DNA of 64,000 nt from IMG/VR virus record IMGVR_UViG_3300045256_000188, positions 1-64,000 of that record; one strand, written 5' to 3'. Source of the DNA: a virus. The position numbers and the translations under genes were made by a program. This document shows positions 22,587 through 31,465 of the stretch, piece after piece. A model generated the notes under the pieces. The model was not told the origin of the DNA, did no database searches, and saw nothing but the letters and a program-made list of their open reading frames with translations. Positions within the stretch are counted from its first letter, which is position 1. Each line of letters starts with the position of its first letter.

Positions 22587-25500
22587 TTACTCGTCAGAGC
22601 CCTTCTTGGCGACTGGAGGGTTGGTGCCGCTGCCGTCATCGACCTTCAGATCCGGCCCGATACCATCGAGCTTGTCATCGGTCTTGCCGGGCACCTTCAC
22701 GTCCGGCATCTTCCTCTTGTTGTCCTTCAGCGGGGCCGTGTACTTCGAAGAGGCCGGGGACGTCATGTCCTTGTCTTCGAAGTGAACCCTGTCATCTTCC
22801 GAGCCAGCGGGAGCGGGCTTGGCGGCCGGCTTCTCGGCCGGGGCCGCGGGCTTGGTAGGAGCGGGTTCCATCGCACCGCCCTGGGCCTCGAAGTCCGGCA
22901 TTGCCTCTTCGCCAGCACCACCGTTCGGGTCGAGGCCATCCTCCCCGCCACCGGTCTGAGCCTGGGCCGGTTCCGAACCCGCGGCAGCCGGGTCAGTCGC
23001 ATCCACCGGAGCCATACCATCGTCGGCACCGGCATCCATCCCGCCACCGGCGGTGTCAAGGCCACCATCACCGCCACCCTGGTCAGCCAGTTCCTGAACT
23101 TCGACGTCCGGGGTTACCTCCACCGACAGCGAGCCGTCCGGCCCGGCGGTGATCTTGGCGACAGCCTCCTCCAGAGCCCGGTCCTCAGCGTCCGAGATCG
23201 GCCGGAGTTGCTCCAGGGAGTTGGCCAGCCAGCCCACGAACCGGGAGCCATCACCCTCGGTCATGTTGGCCGCGGCGAAAGCGTCCTCGACCAGGTCCTG
23301 CGGCACTGGGATCTCGACCGCCCCGTCTTCCGACAGGATGACCGGCTCCAATCCGGTGTCACCACCGTGATCGAAGATGAACTTCACCCCGGCCATCTCA
23401 CCCAAGACAGCATCATCCTGCGAAACCCCCCAGATGATACCCTCGGCGACAGCCCGCTTCACGTTGATGCGGCCCTCGTTCGTGGAGCCACCTGCCCGGC
23501 TGGGCTTCGGAACCTCACGTTCCAGGTTGGACCGGGCGAAGCCGCGGGGCCGACGGACCGGGATCTTGTACTGATCCTCGTCCACGCACCCGTCGTCCTC
23601 GTGCTCGTCGTCCTCGTGCTCGTCGTCCTCGTGCTCGTCGTCCTTCTTCTTGTCCTTCTTGAGCCAGGGCTTCTCCCACTCCTCAGAAAAGGCGTTGACA
23701 ACCTGTTCGAGAGCCTTGGGCATCTTCCCTTCGGGAATCCGCAGGCCAATGGCCTTGATACTGGCCCTGGCCATGTTCTCCAGGTTCTCGCCCAGGGCCT
23801 TGCCGACGAGCTTGTGCTCGGTGGCCAGACGCCGCATGATGCGGATGATCTTGTCGAGGTCGCCCTCGTCGGTGATCACCGGGGCACCGTAATCGGTGAA
23901 CCGCAGCCCTTCGTTGACGATGAATTCGCCCTTCTTCACGGCGTAGGGGTCCGAGTTTTCGGCTAGGAAGTCGCCGTCCCGTTCCAGACCCTGCATCAGC
24001 GGCTGAGCACGGGGAGCCAAAGGAGCCCCGCCTGGGGCCGGAGGAGCCCCGCCGGGAGCCGGAGGAGCCCCGCCGGGAGCGGGAGCACCACCCGGAGGCG
24101 GCGGAGCCCCGCCACCGCCGCCCAGAAGGGCGTCGAGTTCCGGATCGCCCGCACCACCCGCGGCCGGGTCCCCACCCGGCGGCGGAGCACCGCCAGCAGC
24201 GGCTGGATCGCCACCCGCGGCGGATGTACCACCGATCTGGATGAGCGGACTGTTGATGTTGATGACCGGGGCACCCTGCCCGCCGCCACCTATATCGATT
24301 GCCCCGCCACCCGGAGCCATCGGGTCCATGCCTTCCATGTCGCCCGGTATCTGATCGAAGTTGCCCATCGTCTCGGCCGCCCCCAACTCCTCCTGGATGG
24401 TGGCGATGAGGTCTTCGGCCTCGTAGATGGCAGCGTCGTCAAAGTTCCGCTGCTTGAGCCGGTTGATGAGCCCGTTCAGCTTGGACGACAGTTCGTGAGA
24501 CTCCTTGATCTTCGGGGTCTTGTTTCGCAGCACGTCCAGGGTCGTGGCCAGGGCTTCAGCCGCCACTTCCCGGTTACTGATGGCCTCGAAGATGAGGGTT
24601 AGAAACTTGTTGTAGGTCGCCTCAAAGTTCTTGGCGTTCTCCAGTATGTTGACGTTCTCGGCGAGCACCGGGTGTTCGGACTTACGAGCGATGTTCTTCC
24701 ACTCCTCGACGATCTTGGCCTTGTTGACCTTGATGTTGGTGCGGTAGAACAGAGTCGCCGTGTCGTCGCACAGTTGCTGGTTGAAGACGGCCTTGGCTGC
24801 CAGAGCGTTCTCGACCAGGGTCTGCGTCTGGCTGCGGGTCAGGAGAGTGAATTCCTCCATCTCATCCAGGAACCCGGCGAGCCCCTTGACGGCTTCTTCA
24901 ATCTTGTTCTCGGAGATAAGCTTAGCTGCAGTGTAGATCCGGTCCTGGAACCCCTGGCTCCAGTAGGCGTTCTTGGCCGACTCCAGCATTCGCCGGGCGA
25001 CGAGCTTGCGTGCGGCCCACTTGGTCACAGGTAGCTTGACCTGCTCTTCACCGAAGGAGGCAGAGGTGACGTGGCCGTTCTCGACAATCACTCGGTCACG
25101 GAGAGACTCCACGATGGCGCTGACCAACCGGTCTTTCACGTCCTCGCCGATCTCGTCGCCCTTGCTGATGGTGATGCGCCGCAGCACCCCATCCTTGCAC
25201 TTGACCATGCCGGATTCGGGGACGACGCGAGAGGAGAACCGCTGGCTCTTAAGCCGGTTGAAAGCGGTCGCCATCTCCTTCTGGTCATTGGCTTCCAGAG
25301 CGTTGATGAGCCGCAAGGCACTCTCACTGAAGAGTTCCTGCTTCTCACCCTCCACCACCACGACCGGTCGGATGTTGGTGATGTTCACCTTCCCGTGGTC
25401 CCGGCTGTGCTCGGCCACGTAGTAGGTGTGGGTATCCTGGTCCTCAATGAACAGTTCCTTGGCATGAAGGGCAGCTAGACGCCAGTCCTTACCGGCTTGA

Positions 25501-25616
25501 GCACCCATTTCCCGGACACGCTCTTCAAAGAACGCGACCTTGGCCTGAGCGGAATCGTTTAGGTGACCAAGAAATTTGCGGCTGTCCATGATAACCGCTG
25601 CAACCGACTTGCTCAT
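22587..25616 (-). CDS. Very large low-complexity internal head/prohead protein
   Basis: 1009 residues. The N-terminal 430 residues are helical and look folded. Then come long Gly/Pro/Ala repeats (about 440-545), a helical segment, an acidic repeat (DEHED units, about 660), another folded-looking region, and a disordered Gly/Ala/Pro/Asp-rich C-terminus. No enzyme motif. Encoded between portal and prohead protease, where T4 has its small core genes 67 and 68, so an internal core or packaged virion protein is the best guess. It is about ten times larger than those. Confidence 0.6.
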   Translation of the reverse strand: MSKSVAAVIMDSRKFLGHLNDSAQAKVAFFEERVREMGAQAGKDWRLAALHAKELFIEDQDTHTYYVAEHSRDHGKVNITNIRPVVVVEGEKQELFSESALRLINALEANDQKEMATAFNRLKSQRFSSRVVPESGMVKCKDGVLRRITISKGDEIGEDVKDRLVSAIVESLRDRVIVENGHVTSASFGEEQVKLPVTKWAARKLVARRMLESAKNAYWSQGFQDRIYTAAKLISENKIEEAVKGLAGFLDEMEEFTLLTRSQTQTLVENALAAKAVFNQQLCDDTATLFYRTNIKVNKAKIVEEWKNIARKSEHPVLAENVNILENAKNFEATYNKFLTLIFEAISNREVAAEALATTLDVLRNKTPKIKESHELSSKLNGLINRLKQRNFDDAAIYEAEDLIATIQEELGAAETMGNFDQIPGDMEGMDPMAPGGGAIDIGGGGQGAPVININSPLIQIGGTSAAGGDPAAAGGAPPPGGDPAAGGAGDPELDALLGGGGGAPPPPGGAPAPGGAPPAPGGAPPAPGGAPLAPRAQPLMQGLERDGDFLAENSDPYAVKKGEFIVNEGLRFTDYGAPVITDEGDLDKIIRIMRRLATEHKLVGKALGENLENMARASIKAIGLRIPEGKMPKALEQVVNAFSEEWEKPWLKKDKKKDDEHEDDEHEDDEHEDDGCVDEDQYKIPVRRPRGFARSNLEREVPKPSRAGGSTNEGRINVKRAVAEGIIWGVSQDDAVLGEMAGVKFIFDHGGDTGLEPVILSEDGAVEIPVPQDLVEDAFAAANMTEGDGSRFVGWLANSLEQLRPISDAEDRALEEAVAKITAGPDGSLSVEVTPDVEVQELADQGGGDGGLDTAGGGMDAGADDGMAPVDATDPAAAGSEPAQAQTGGGEDGLDPNGGAGEEAMPDFEAQGGAMEPAPTKPAAPAEKPAAKPAPAGSEDDRVHFEDKDMTSPASSKYTAPLKDNKRKMPDVKVPGKTDDKLDGIGPDLKVDDGSGTNPPVAKKGSDE
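23591..23643 (-). repeat. 15-bp tandem repeat coding for DEHED units
   Basis: Three and a half direct copies of a 15-base unit within the internal head protein gene give an acidic Asp/Glu/His stretch. Confidence 0.85.
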
Positions 25617-25625
25617 GATGACCTC

Positions 25626-25999
25626 TTAACGGGTGGCTTCCTGAACGCCGTTGTCTGCCCTTTGGTTACCCCGCTCTCCCCAATGGAGTTTGCGGTGGCA
25701 ATTAGAACAGAGTTGTCGGCACTTCTTAATTTCACCAGTAATCCGCTCCATACTGTAGCGTTTGCGAACAGCTACAGAGATGGAGAACTCCTTGACTTGC
25801 GGATCGGTATGGTGGAAGTCAATCACCGCCGGGTGATCTTCTCCGCAGGCATCACAGGCCAACTCGATCCCTTGAGTGGCCAAACAAACGAAAATTTTTT
25901 GCAAGTAGTCTGCAATCCATCGTAACGGCTTCAATTACTCGCAAAACACGACCTATCGAGACAACTATCACAATCGGGGCAGTGCTTCTCGTCCGGCAT
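25626..25999 (-). pseudogene. Broken HNH endonuclease
   Basis: From ATG 25999 (GGAGG upstream) the frame gives MPDEKHCPDCDSCLDRSCF, a TGA at 25931-25933, then RYDGLQTTCKKF, the usual N-terminal zinc half of phage HNH proteins. After a shift in an A/T run near 25890 a second frame carries the HNH core: CDACGEDHP, IDFHHTDP and LCSNCHRKLHWGE. Translation from the internal TTG at 25934 could still give a 102-residue core, but the gene is most likely inactivated. It sits between portal and internal-protein genes like a free-standing homing nuclease. Confidence 0.7.
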
Positions 26000-26036
26000 C
26001 AGCACACCCTCCATTACTAATTTTGACAAAGGTGGC

Positions 26037-29000
26037 TTACAAGCCACTCACCGCCACCGGTAAGTCGGACTCCGTTATCTCTTCCGAGTCAGACTCCTCA
26101 GGCAGATCATGACCCACGGTGATGACGTTGTAGACTTCCCGAATTACCTCATCCCGGATGTCCTTAGGTACTGACCACTCGACGAGAAGCCCAGGGTCCT
26201 CGCTTGGATCGTACAACAACGGAACCTCAAGCCCCTCGGACATCACGATCTGGTTGGGCGTAGGTTTGCCCCTACACAGCCCATCCAACTCCTTGCTCTC
26301 CAGCACGGCCTGGAAACCGCTGGTAAACTCACGGTCCTCCGCAAACAGAGGCTTACCCAACCGATCAGCCCACTTGCGGACCAAGGACATCGCCTTGTTG
26401 CGTTGACCACTCTTCTTATACTCAGCCAGGAGACGCTTATCAGCCTCCCAGTCGAAGCCCGGCAGCTTCGATTCAGGGATAGCGTTGGGGTCGGTCATCG
26501 CCGCAGCTTCCGCCCCCGCCGCAGCAGGGTCAGGAGGAGCCCCACCAGCAGCAGGATCACCACCAGCAGCAGGATCACCACCAGCCGCAGGATCAGCGGG
26601 AACATCCAAGCCACCACCCCCACCACCCCCACCACCCCCACCACCCCCACCAGCAGCATCCCCACCGCCACTAACTGCCTCAGCGGTCATCTCCTTAAGT
26701 TCTTCGATCTCGTCCGGAGACAGATCGGTGAAGTTGGTGACAATCCACTCCTTCGGGAACCAGCCCAGAGCTTGCAGGTCGGTCATCACACCCACCCGCG
26801 TCTGCCACGTCTCGATCCGGTACAATTCCTCCATCGCAGAAGTAGCGGTCAGAGCGATCTCGAATCCCTTCAGATCCTCGACCGGATAACCACGCAAAGC
26901 GAGGTGGATGATGGCCACTTTGGTCAGACCGGTAGCCACCTCCCGTTGAACCCACTGCACCGACTTGGCGAACTCCGAATGCGACTGGCTGAGCGACTTC
27001 TCGCTCGCTTCCCCACTGCCCTCCCCGATACCCACACGAGAGAAGGGGATCTTCATGGGGGCGATCATCTTCTTCTTGAAGTATTCGATATCAGCGATCT
27101 TGTCCACGTTCTCGCCACCCGGCAGCACATCCACGTCCGGACCAGTGCCGTCAGGACGACGCGGCAAGAAGAAATCGTCTTCTTGGATAAGCGGCGAGTA
27201 CCGCTCGTCGAAACTCCCTGTCGAAGGGTTGTAGAACCGCTGCCGCTTGAAGTTGCGGGCGATCATCTGCATATATTCAGGCACTTCCTTCGGCGGAATC
27301 AAGCCAACCGGGATAGTGAACTTCCGCTTTTCAGGCGCGCGGGTATTCGCTTGCACATTACCATTGGAGATGAAATTATGGACCTCATCCTCAACAGTAA
27401 TATCATAGACTAGATCATCACCTACCTCCTCTACTCCCAAGATGGCCTCGGAAGCGTTCGAATGCCTCTCACCAGCCCTCACGATATAATCAGGATCTGG
27501 CAATTGTCTCTTGGTAAAGTAGAGAGACCAACCAACGGTGTCCGGCATAACTCTGCCGGGCTCTATCTCGTGACCGCCACTTCGTTCATGCTTCCGCACT
27601 AGGCCAACATCCCAGCCCAGGCGATGACAAAGTTCCTTGAGGTCCCTCAGCAGCAGCTCGTTGCAGCAATCAACCTCGCAAGACTCGGTATTACCGCCCT
27701 CGAACAGTCGGCGATGGCCGTCAGCATCAATATAGCCGTCAATGAACGCTTCCTGCACCGAGCGAGGCGACTGGAACACCCACGCCGGAATCCGCTTGTT
27801 AGCCGCCCCAGAAATGAAACCATTGTCAAGCATGAAATCATGCAACGGCTTTGAATTAATCGAAAACGAACCGAGCCTCCCACCAGAATCACCGGAAAAA
27901 GTAAGCTGGCCAACAAACGACGCAAACAACTTAGCATAATAATCATTGGTGTGGGCATCAGCACCAATAGCAAACCCAACCTGTCTGGTTACGCTGCCAG
28001 GACGATTCCGATGTGGCCTCGCCGACACGAAGCCGTCACCGACCATGAACCCGAACCACCTAGCAAAGTCTTCGGTAGCCACTTCAGGAATTGTGAAGGC
28101 TCTGCTGGCTGATTCGCGACCGCCAGCGGCCAACGACGACCGATCGAGTGGCACATACTCAGTGTGTTTCACCTGCGGCAGCAAGAAGCGATGATGGCTA
28201 GCGATGCCGTTACGCTTAACGATCAAGTCTTTGACATCAACGTATTCCAAACGAGCTGGGCGGTCCTTGTCTCGTTTATTCGAATAGGACGTCTCGACAA
28301 GGATCGGGTGGGTAGCATTACAAAAGATCTCCCGATGTTGTGAGTAGACGCGATAGATGACGTCCCGCCCATTGCATTGCCAGTCAATTACTTTAGTGAC
28401 TTTGGGCTGGCCGTCCTTGAAGCAGTAAACCTCGTCGCCGACCTTGAGATCCTTAATGGGGGTGTGGCCGGTAGGCGTCCACACCAGAGTATCACCCCTA
28501 AGGCAGATCCTATAGATAAGAGCAGCATCCTCCATGAGACGTAACTGCTTAAACGCCTTGCGGCCACCATCAAGAATTGAGTTGTGAACGACAACACCAT
28601 TGGCGTTGAAATTGTGGAAGCAAGAGGCGACTTGGATGTCACCGACCTCCAGACGACCGGCACTCTCAGCGCGGACGACATCCTCGGCCATATACGAGTT
28701 GGCGTCATCATACTCCGGGTCATGGACTACGATCTTGCTACCTGGAACGACGTATTTAGCCGGCACATACCGGCGGAATAACTTGCCGCCAGCCCCGCCC
28801 ATAACAGCCAAGATCGGGTGATCTTCACTGACCTCTATAGTCCGATACTTCGTGGTTATCCTCAACCCCGGCTTATAACCGCTGCAAACGGTCTGCCGGA
28901 CTGTCGTGGCCCTGGGTGTGAGCCCATCAAACGAGTAAACGACGTCGCCGCGTGTGAGATCCCGTAGTTGCTTGTACCCACCCGGTACCAGGATGGGTGT

Positions 29001-30797
29001 ACGCATATCGCAACACCGCCCATACGGGTGATAGATGTTCTCGAAGGACGTCAGCCGAAGGTGCATCACCTGCCAGGGGTGCAGGAACACCGGACGCGGC
29101 CAGAGGGCATCCATGTAGAAGAAACCGATCAGGTCACCGTACCGCGTCTCGATCCGGGTGAAGTTGTAGACGTTCATGAACTTCAGTGATGCCACTGCAG
29201 TTCGATGTTGGTCAAGAATCACTTCGAAGGGAAGATCGCCGTACTTGCACAGGTAGCGAACCGACGGCCTGCAGTAGGTATCCCACTGTAGGGTATTGAA
29301 GAATAGTTCCTCAAGCTCCTTCTTCAGGCGGCGGTTTCGAGCACGGATGATGAGGGTGTGCTTGCGTTCCGGGTCAACCAGGCTGTTGTGAACGATAACC
29401 CAGGACGATTCAGTGCCGGCCGCAAAACAGTGATATCCTGGAACTTCGATGTCGTAAACTGTCTCAGAAACGCCGGCTGGCTCGACGGCGACAACCTTGT
29501 GATTTCCGAACGACTTCTGCAAATAACGGGATTCGCAGACGGTCGGCCGGCAGTCGTCGCAGTAAGGACTGTAGGCCGCGCCATTCTTGAGAAACCGGCT
29601 CGCCGGTTTGACGTCATCACAAGCTAAGCACAGACGTTCGGATACAGGGACGTAGGCGGAACGCTTATTAGCGTTACGTCTATCGCGATACGCCGTTTCA
29701 CTCTTGCGGCGCTGATGGTAATCACGAAGATATTCCTGACGACACTGCCGACAGACCCACGCCACGCCAGTAATCCGTTCGTTACAGCACGAGCAACGGT
29801 GGTGAGCGTCACGGAAAGCGGCCCACGTCAGATCGTTGGCCGCCAGGACCCGGCGCAAGACCCGCTCCCCGATATCACAGGCCCCACAGACCCCGGCGAT
29901 GGTGACCGGACCAGACCAATCGGCCATCGCATGGAGTATCTCGTCCAGGGTGATATCGTTGAAACTGTGGTTCTCAGCGCCATACTTCTTGTGGATGATA
30001 TCATGCTGAGTCTTGGTCATCCCTACCAAATTAGACGGAGAATTATTTAGACTGTCAAAATCCTTGTGGTGAACGACCTGCGGGCTATCGTCGTTGAGGT
30101 GGTGATAGACCCACCGGTGAGTGCTGGTGAAATTCTTGCCGTTGAAGAAATACTCATAGGCGGTCGCCGTCGGGTATGGTTTCTCGTCGAATAGGGCGTA
30201 ACCGTCTTTGGCGCGATATTTCTTCTTCCGGTATAGGGGTTTGAGGCTGTCGCCGGGGCGCAGATCACCCGCCTGACGATAGGTCCCGGCCTTAGTCATA
30301 AAAAGGTGGTCCGAGGTACACTTAATACTAGATCCATCATCAAGAACGACGCGGACGATCGGGACATTAATCCCGCTGACACGAGCCCCACGCGCCAACG
30401 CGGGGACGTATGAACCAGTCTTGGGGTCGACTGAATACACCCAGAATTCGTTATCCACTCCTCTATTGGCCAGCTCGGCGATAGTGGGACAGGAACCGTC
30501 TAGAAGTGGGATACGCGTATCCCCGGTCAAGCAGGCTTCATCAGCATAAAGATCCAATGCCAGGGACACTTCCCCGGTCTGATCCATCTGCTCGTAGTCC
30601 TTATACCGCTCCAAACGGTTGATCTGAAGGTTGGTCTGGTCAAGGATCGCCGCCTGATTGTTGAAATCAAGGAACTCGCCGCCAGCCGTCAGCCGGTCTA
30701 GATTGGATTGGTCCTGGAAGACCCGTTCGAAGCTGTAAATCCGACCCTGCCGGGCTAGGGCTCGAATGCGGTCAAAGACCAACCAGTTGCTTGGCAT
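26037..30797 (-). CDS. Portal vertex protein, T4 gp20-like, with three inteins
   Basis: 1586 residues as translated, 671 after removal of 383-, 145- and 387-residue inteins. A GGGGAG site precedes the ATG. Extein landmarks of gp20: SLALDLYADEA, TLIIRARNRRLKKELEELFF, YHPYGR joined to SILDGGRKAFKQLRL, then YRI joined to TRAPEKRKFTIPVG, and FLPRRPDGTGPDVDVLPGG. A Gly/Ala/Pro-rich insert lies near the C-terminus. The dodecameric portal nucleates the prohead and conducts DNA. Intein sites lie at DEA|S, YGR|S and YRI|T, all in conserved stretches, so splicing is essential. Upstream neighbour on this strand is the terminase. Confidence 0.93.
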   Translation of the reverse strand: MPSNWLVFDRIRALARQGRIYSFERVFQDQSNLDRLTAGGEFLDFNNQAAILDQTNLQINRLERYKDYEQMDQTGEVSLALDLYADEACLTGDTRIPLLDGSCPTIAELANRGVDNEFWVYSVDPKTGSYVPALARGARVSGINVPIVRVVLDDGSSIKCTSDHLFMTKAGTYRQAGDLRPGDSLKPLYRKKKYRAKDGYALFDEKPYPTATAYEYFFNGKNFTSTHRWVYHHLNDDSPQVVHHKDFDSLNNSPSNLVGMTKTQHDIIHKKYGAENHSFNDITLDEILHAMADWSGPVTIAGVCGACDIGERVLRRVLAANDLTWAAFRDAHHRCSCCNERITGVAWVCRQCRQEYLRDYHQRRKSETAYRDRRNANKRSAYVPVSERLCLACDDVKPASRFLKNGAAYSPYCDDCRPTVCESRYLQKSFGNHKVVAVEPAGVSETVYDIEVPGYHCFAAGTESSWVIVHNSLVDPERKHTLIIRARNRRLKKELEELFFNTLQWDTYCRPSVRYLCKYGDLPFEVILDQHRTAVASLKFMNVYNFTRIETRYGDLIGFFYMDALWPRPVFLHPWQVMHLRLTSFENIYHPYGRCCDMRTPILVPGGYKQLRDLTRGDVVYSFDGLTPRATTVRQTVCSGYKPGLRITTKYRTIEVSEDHPILAVMGGAGGKLFRRYVPAKYVVPGSKIVVHDPEYDDANSYMAEDVVRAESAGRLEVGDIQVASCFHNFNANGVVVHNSILDGGRKAFKQLRLMEDAALIYRICLRGDTLVWTPTGHTPIKDLKVGDEVYCFKDGQPKVTKVIDWQCNGRDVIYRVYSQHREIFCNATHPILVETSYSNKRDKDRPARLEYVDVKDLIVKRNGIASHHRFLLPQVKHTEYVPLDRSSLAAGGRESASRAFTIPEVATEDFARWFGFMVGDGFVSARPHRNRPGSVTRQVGFAIGADAHTNDYYAKLFASFVGQLTFSGDSGGRLGSFSINSKPLHDFMLDNGFISGAANKRIPAWVFQSPRSVQEAFIDGYIDADGHRRLFEGGNTESCEVDCCNELLLRDLKELCHRLGWDVGLVRKHERSGGHEIEPGRVMPDTVGWSLYFTKRQLPDPDYIVRAGERHSNASEAILGVEEVGDDLVYDITVEDEVHNFISNGNVQANTRAPEKRKFTIPVGLIPPKEVPEYMQMIARNFKRQRFYNPSTGSFDERYSPLIQEDDFFLPRRPDGTGPDVDVLPGGENVDKIADIEYFKKKMIAPMKIPFSRVGIGEGSGEASEKSLSQSHSEFAKSVQWVQREVATGLTKVAIIHLALRGYPVEDLKGFEIALTATSAMEELYRIETWQTRVGVMTDLQALGWFPKEWIVTNFTDLSPDEIEELKEMTAEAVSGGGDAAGGGGGGGGGGGGGGLDVPADPAAGGDPAAGGDPAAGGAPPDPAAAGAEAAAMTDPNAIPESKLPGFDWEADKRLLAEYKKSGQRNKAMSLVRKWADRLGKPLFAEDREFTSGFQAVLESKELDGLCRGKPTPNQIVMSEGLEVPLLYDPSEDPGLLVEWSVPKDIRDEVIREVYNVITVGHDLPEESDSEEITESDLPVAVSGL
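27345..28505 (-). mobile_element. Portal intein 3 (387 aa, LAGLIDADG)
   Basis: Cys1 in CLRGDTLVWTPTG; motifs WFGFMVGDGFV and FIDGYIDADGH both keep the catalytic Asp, so the endonuclease may be active. Ends NVQAN before Thr: the penultimate His is Ala, which usually slows C-terminal cleavage. Confidence 0.92.
28581..29015 (-). mobile_element. Portal intein 2, mini-intein (145 aa)
   Basis: Begins with two cysteines (CCDMRTPILVPGG); alignment with the other inteins makes the first Cys residue 1. Block B (SEDHPIL) and C-terminal NFNANGVVVHN before Ser are present. Only splicing blocks are left; there is no endonuclease domain. Confidence 0.9.
29385..30533 (-). mobile_element. Portal intein 1 (383 aa, HNH endonuclease)
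   Basis: Cys1 in CLTGDTRIPLLDG, end SSWVIVHN before Ser. Instead of LAGLIDADG it carries an HNH core (VVHHKDFDSLNNSPSNL) followed by two zinc-like Cys clusters (CSCCNE, CRQC; CLACDD, CDDC), unlike every other intein in the window. Confidence 0.9.
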
Positions 30798-30880
30798 TAC
30801 GACTCCCCTAGAGCGATGCGACAGAGAGTATCTACGGTGAGGTCGCCCTGAGCGTCTATTCGTAAGTTTGAGGGTGTAGA

Positions 30881-31465
30881 ATGCGTCGTCGCGTACTCCC
30901 AGGAGCGATCGGGGCCGGACTTCTCGGCGGTCTGCTGTGGTGGCTCACCGGCAGCCAACCGCCTCCGCCCGCTCCACAACCGCCACCAAACCCGGCTCCC
31001 ACACCGGCCCCAACCAACACCATCTCCCAATTACTCGACGCCCACAATCGCTACCGTGCCCAGCACAACGTCCCCGCCTTAGCCCTCAACGCCAAGCTCA
31101 CCGCTGCCGCCCAGAAGCATGCACGGTGGATGGCCAACAACCGAAGAATGAGCCACACCGGAGTCGGCGGCTCATCCTTCGCCGACCGCATCAGGGCGGA
31201 GGGCTACGACTTCCGGATGGGAGGAGAGAACATCGCGGCTGGCTATAAGTCCGTCGATGCTGCCATGACCGGCTGGATGAACAGTCCAGGCCACCGGGCC
31301 AACATCCTAAACCCAAACTATAAGGAGGTCGGGCTGGGGGTCGTCAACAACTACTGGTGTACCGTATTCGCTACCCCATTCACCAGCACCAACGCCGTCA
31401 CCAACTCGATCATCGAACTCCCCGGTGGCATCCGAGCCGGTGACCTCGACGAATTCGGGCCTTAA
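30881..31465 (+). CDS. CAP/SCP-domain protein with N-terminal membrane anchor
   Basis: 194 residues: a hydrophobic N-terminal segment (about 8-22), a Pro-rich spacer, and a CAP domain like bacterial YkwD, with AHNRYRAQHNVPAL, MSHTG, GENIAAG and WMNSPGHRANIL. CAP proteins are secreted; phage and bacterial roles are poorly known, though envelope binding is plausible. It lies on the opposite strand between terminase and portal genes and its TAA stop overlaps the terminase TAA in a shared TTAA. A GAGG site precedes the ATG. Probably an acquired accessory gene with its own promoter. Confidence 0.85.
   Translation: MRRRVLPGAIGAGLLGGLLWWLTGSQPPPPAPQPPPNPAPTPAPTNTISQLLDAHNRYRAQHNVPALALNAKLTAAAQKHARWMANNRRMSHTGVGGSSFADRIRAEGYDFRMGGENIAAGYKSVDAAMTGWMNSPGHRANILNPNYKEVGLGVVNNYWCTVFATPFTSTNAVTNSIIELPGGIRAGDLDEFGP

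Noticed and set aside
22374-23966. 530-codon plus-strand ORF over the internal head protein and TnpB remnant
   Set aside because: Translates low-complexity antisense of Gly/Pro-rich coding; no recognisable domain.
26403-27413. 336-codon plus-strand ORF over the portal gene
   Set aside because: Antisense shadow spanning the portal C-terminus. Unlike 41331-42311 it has no domain and overlaps conserved extein sequence.
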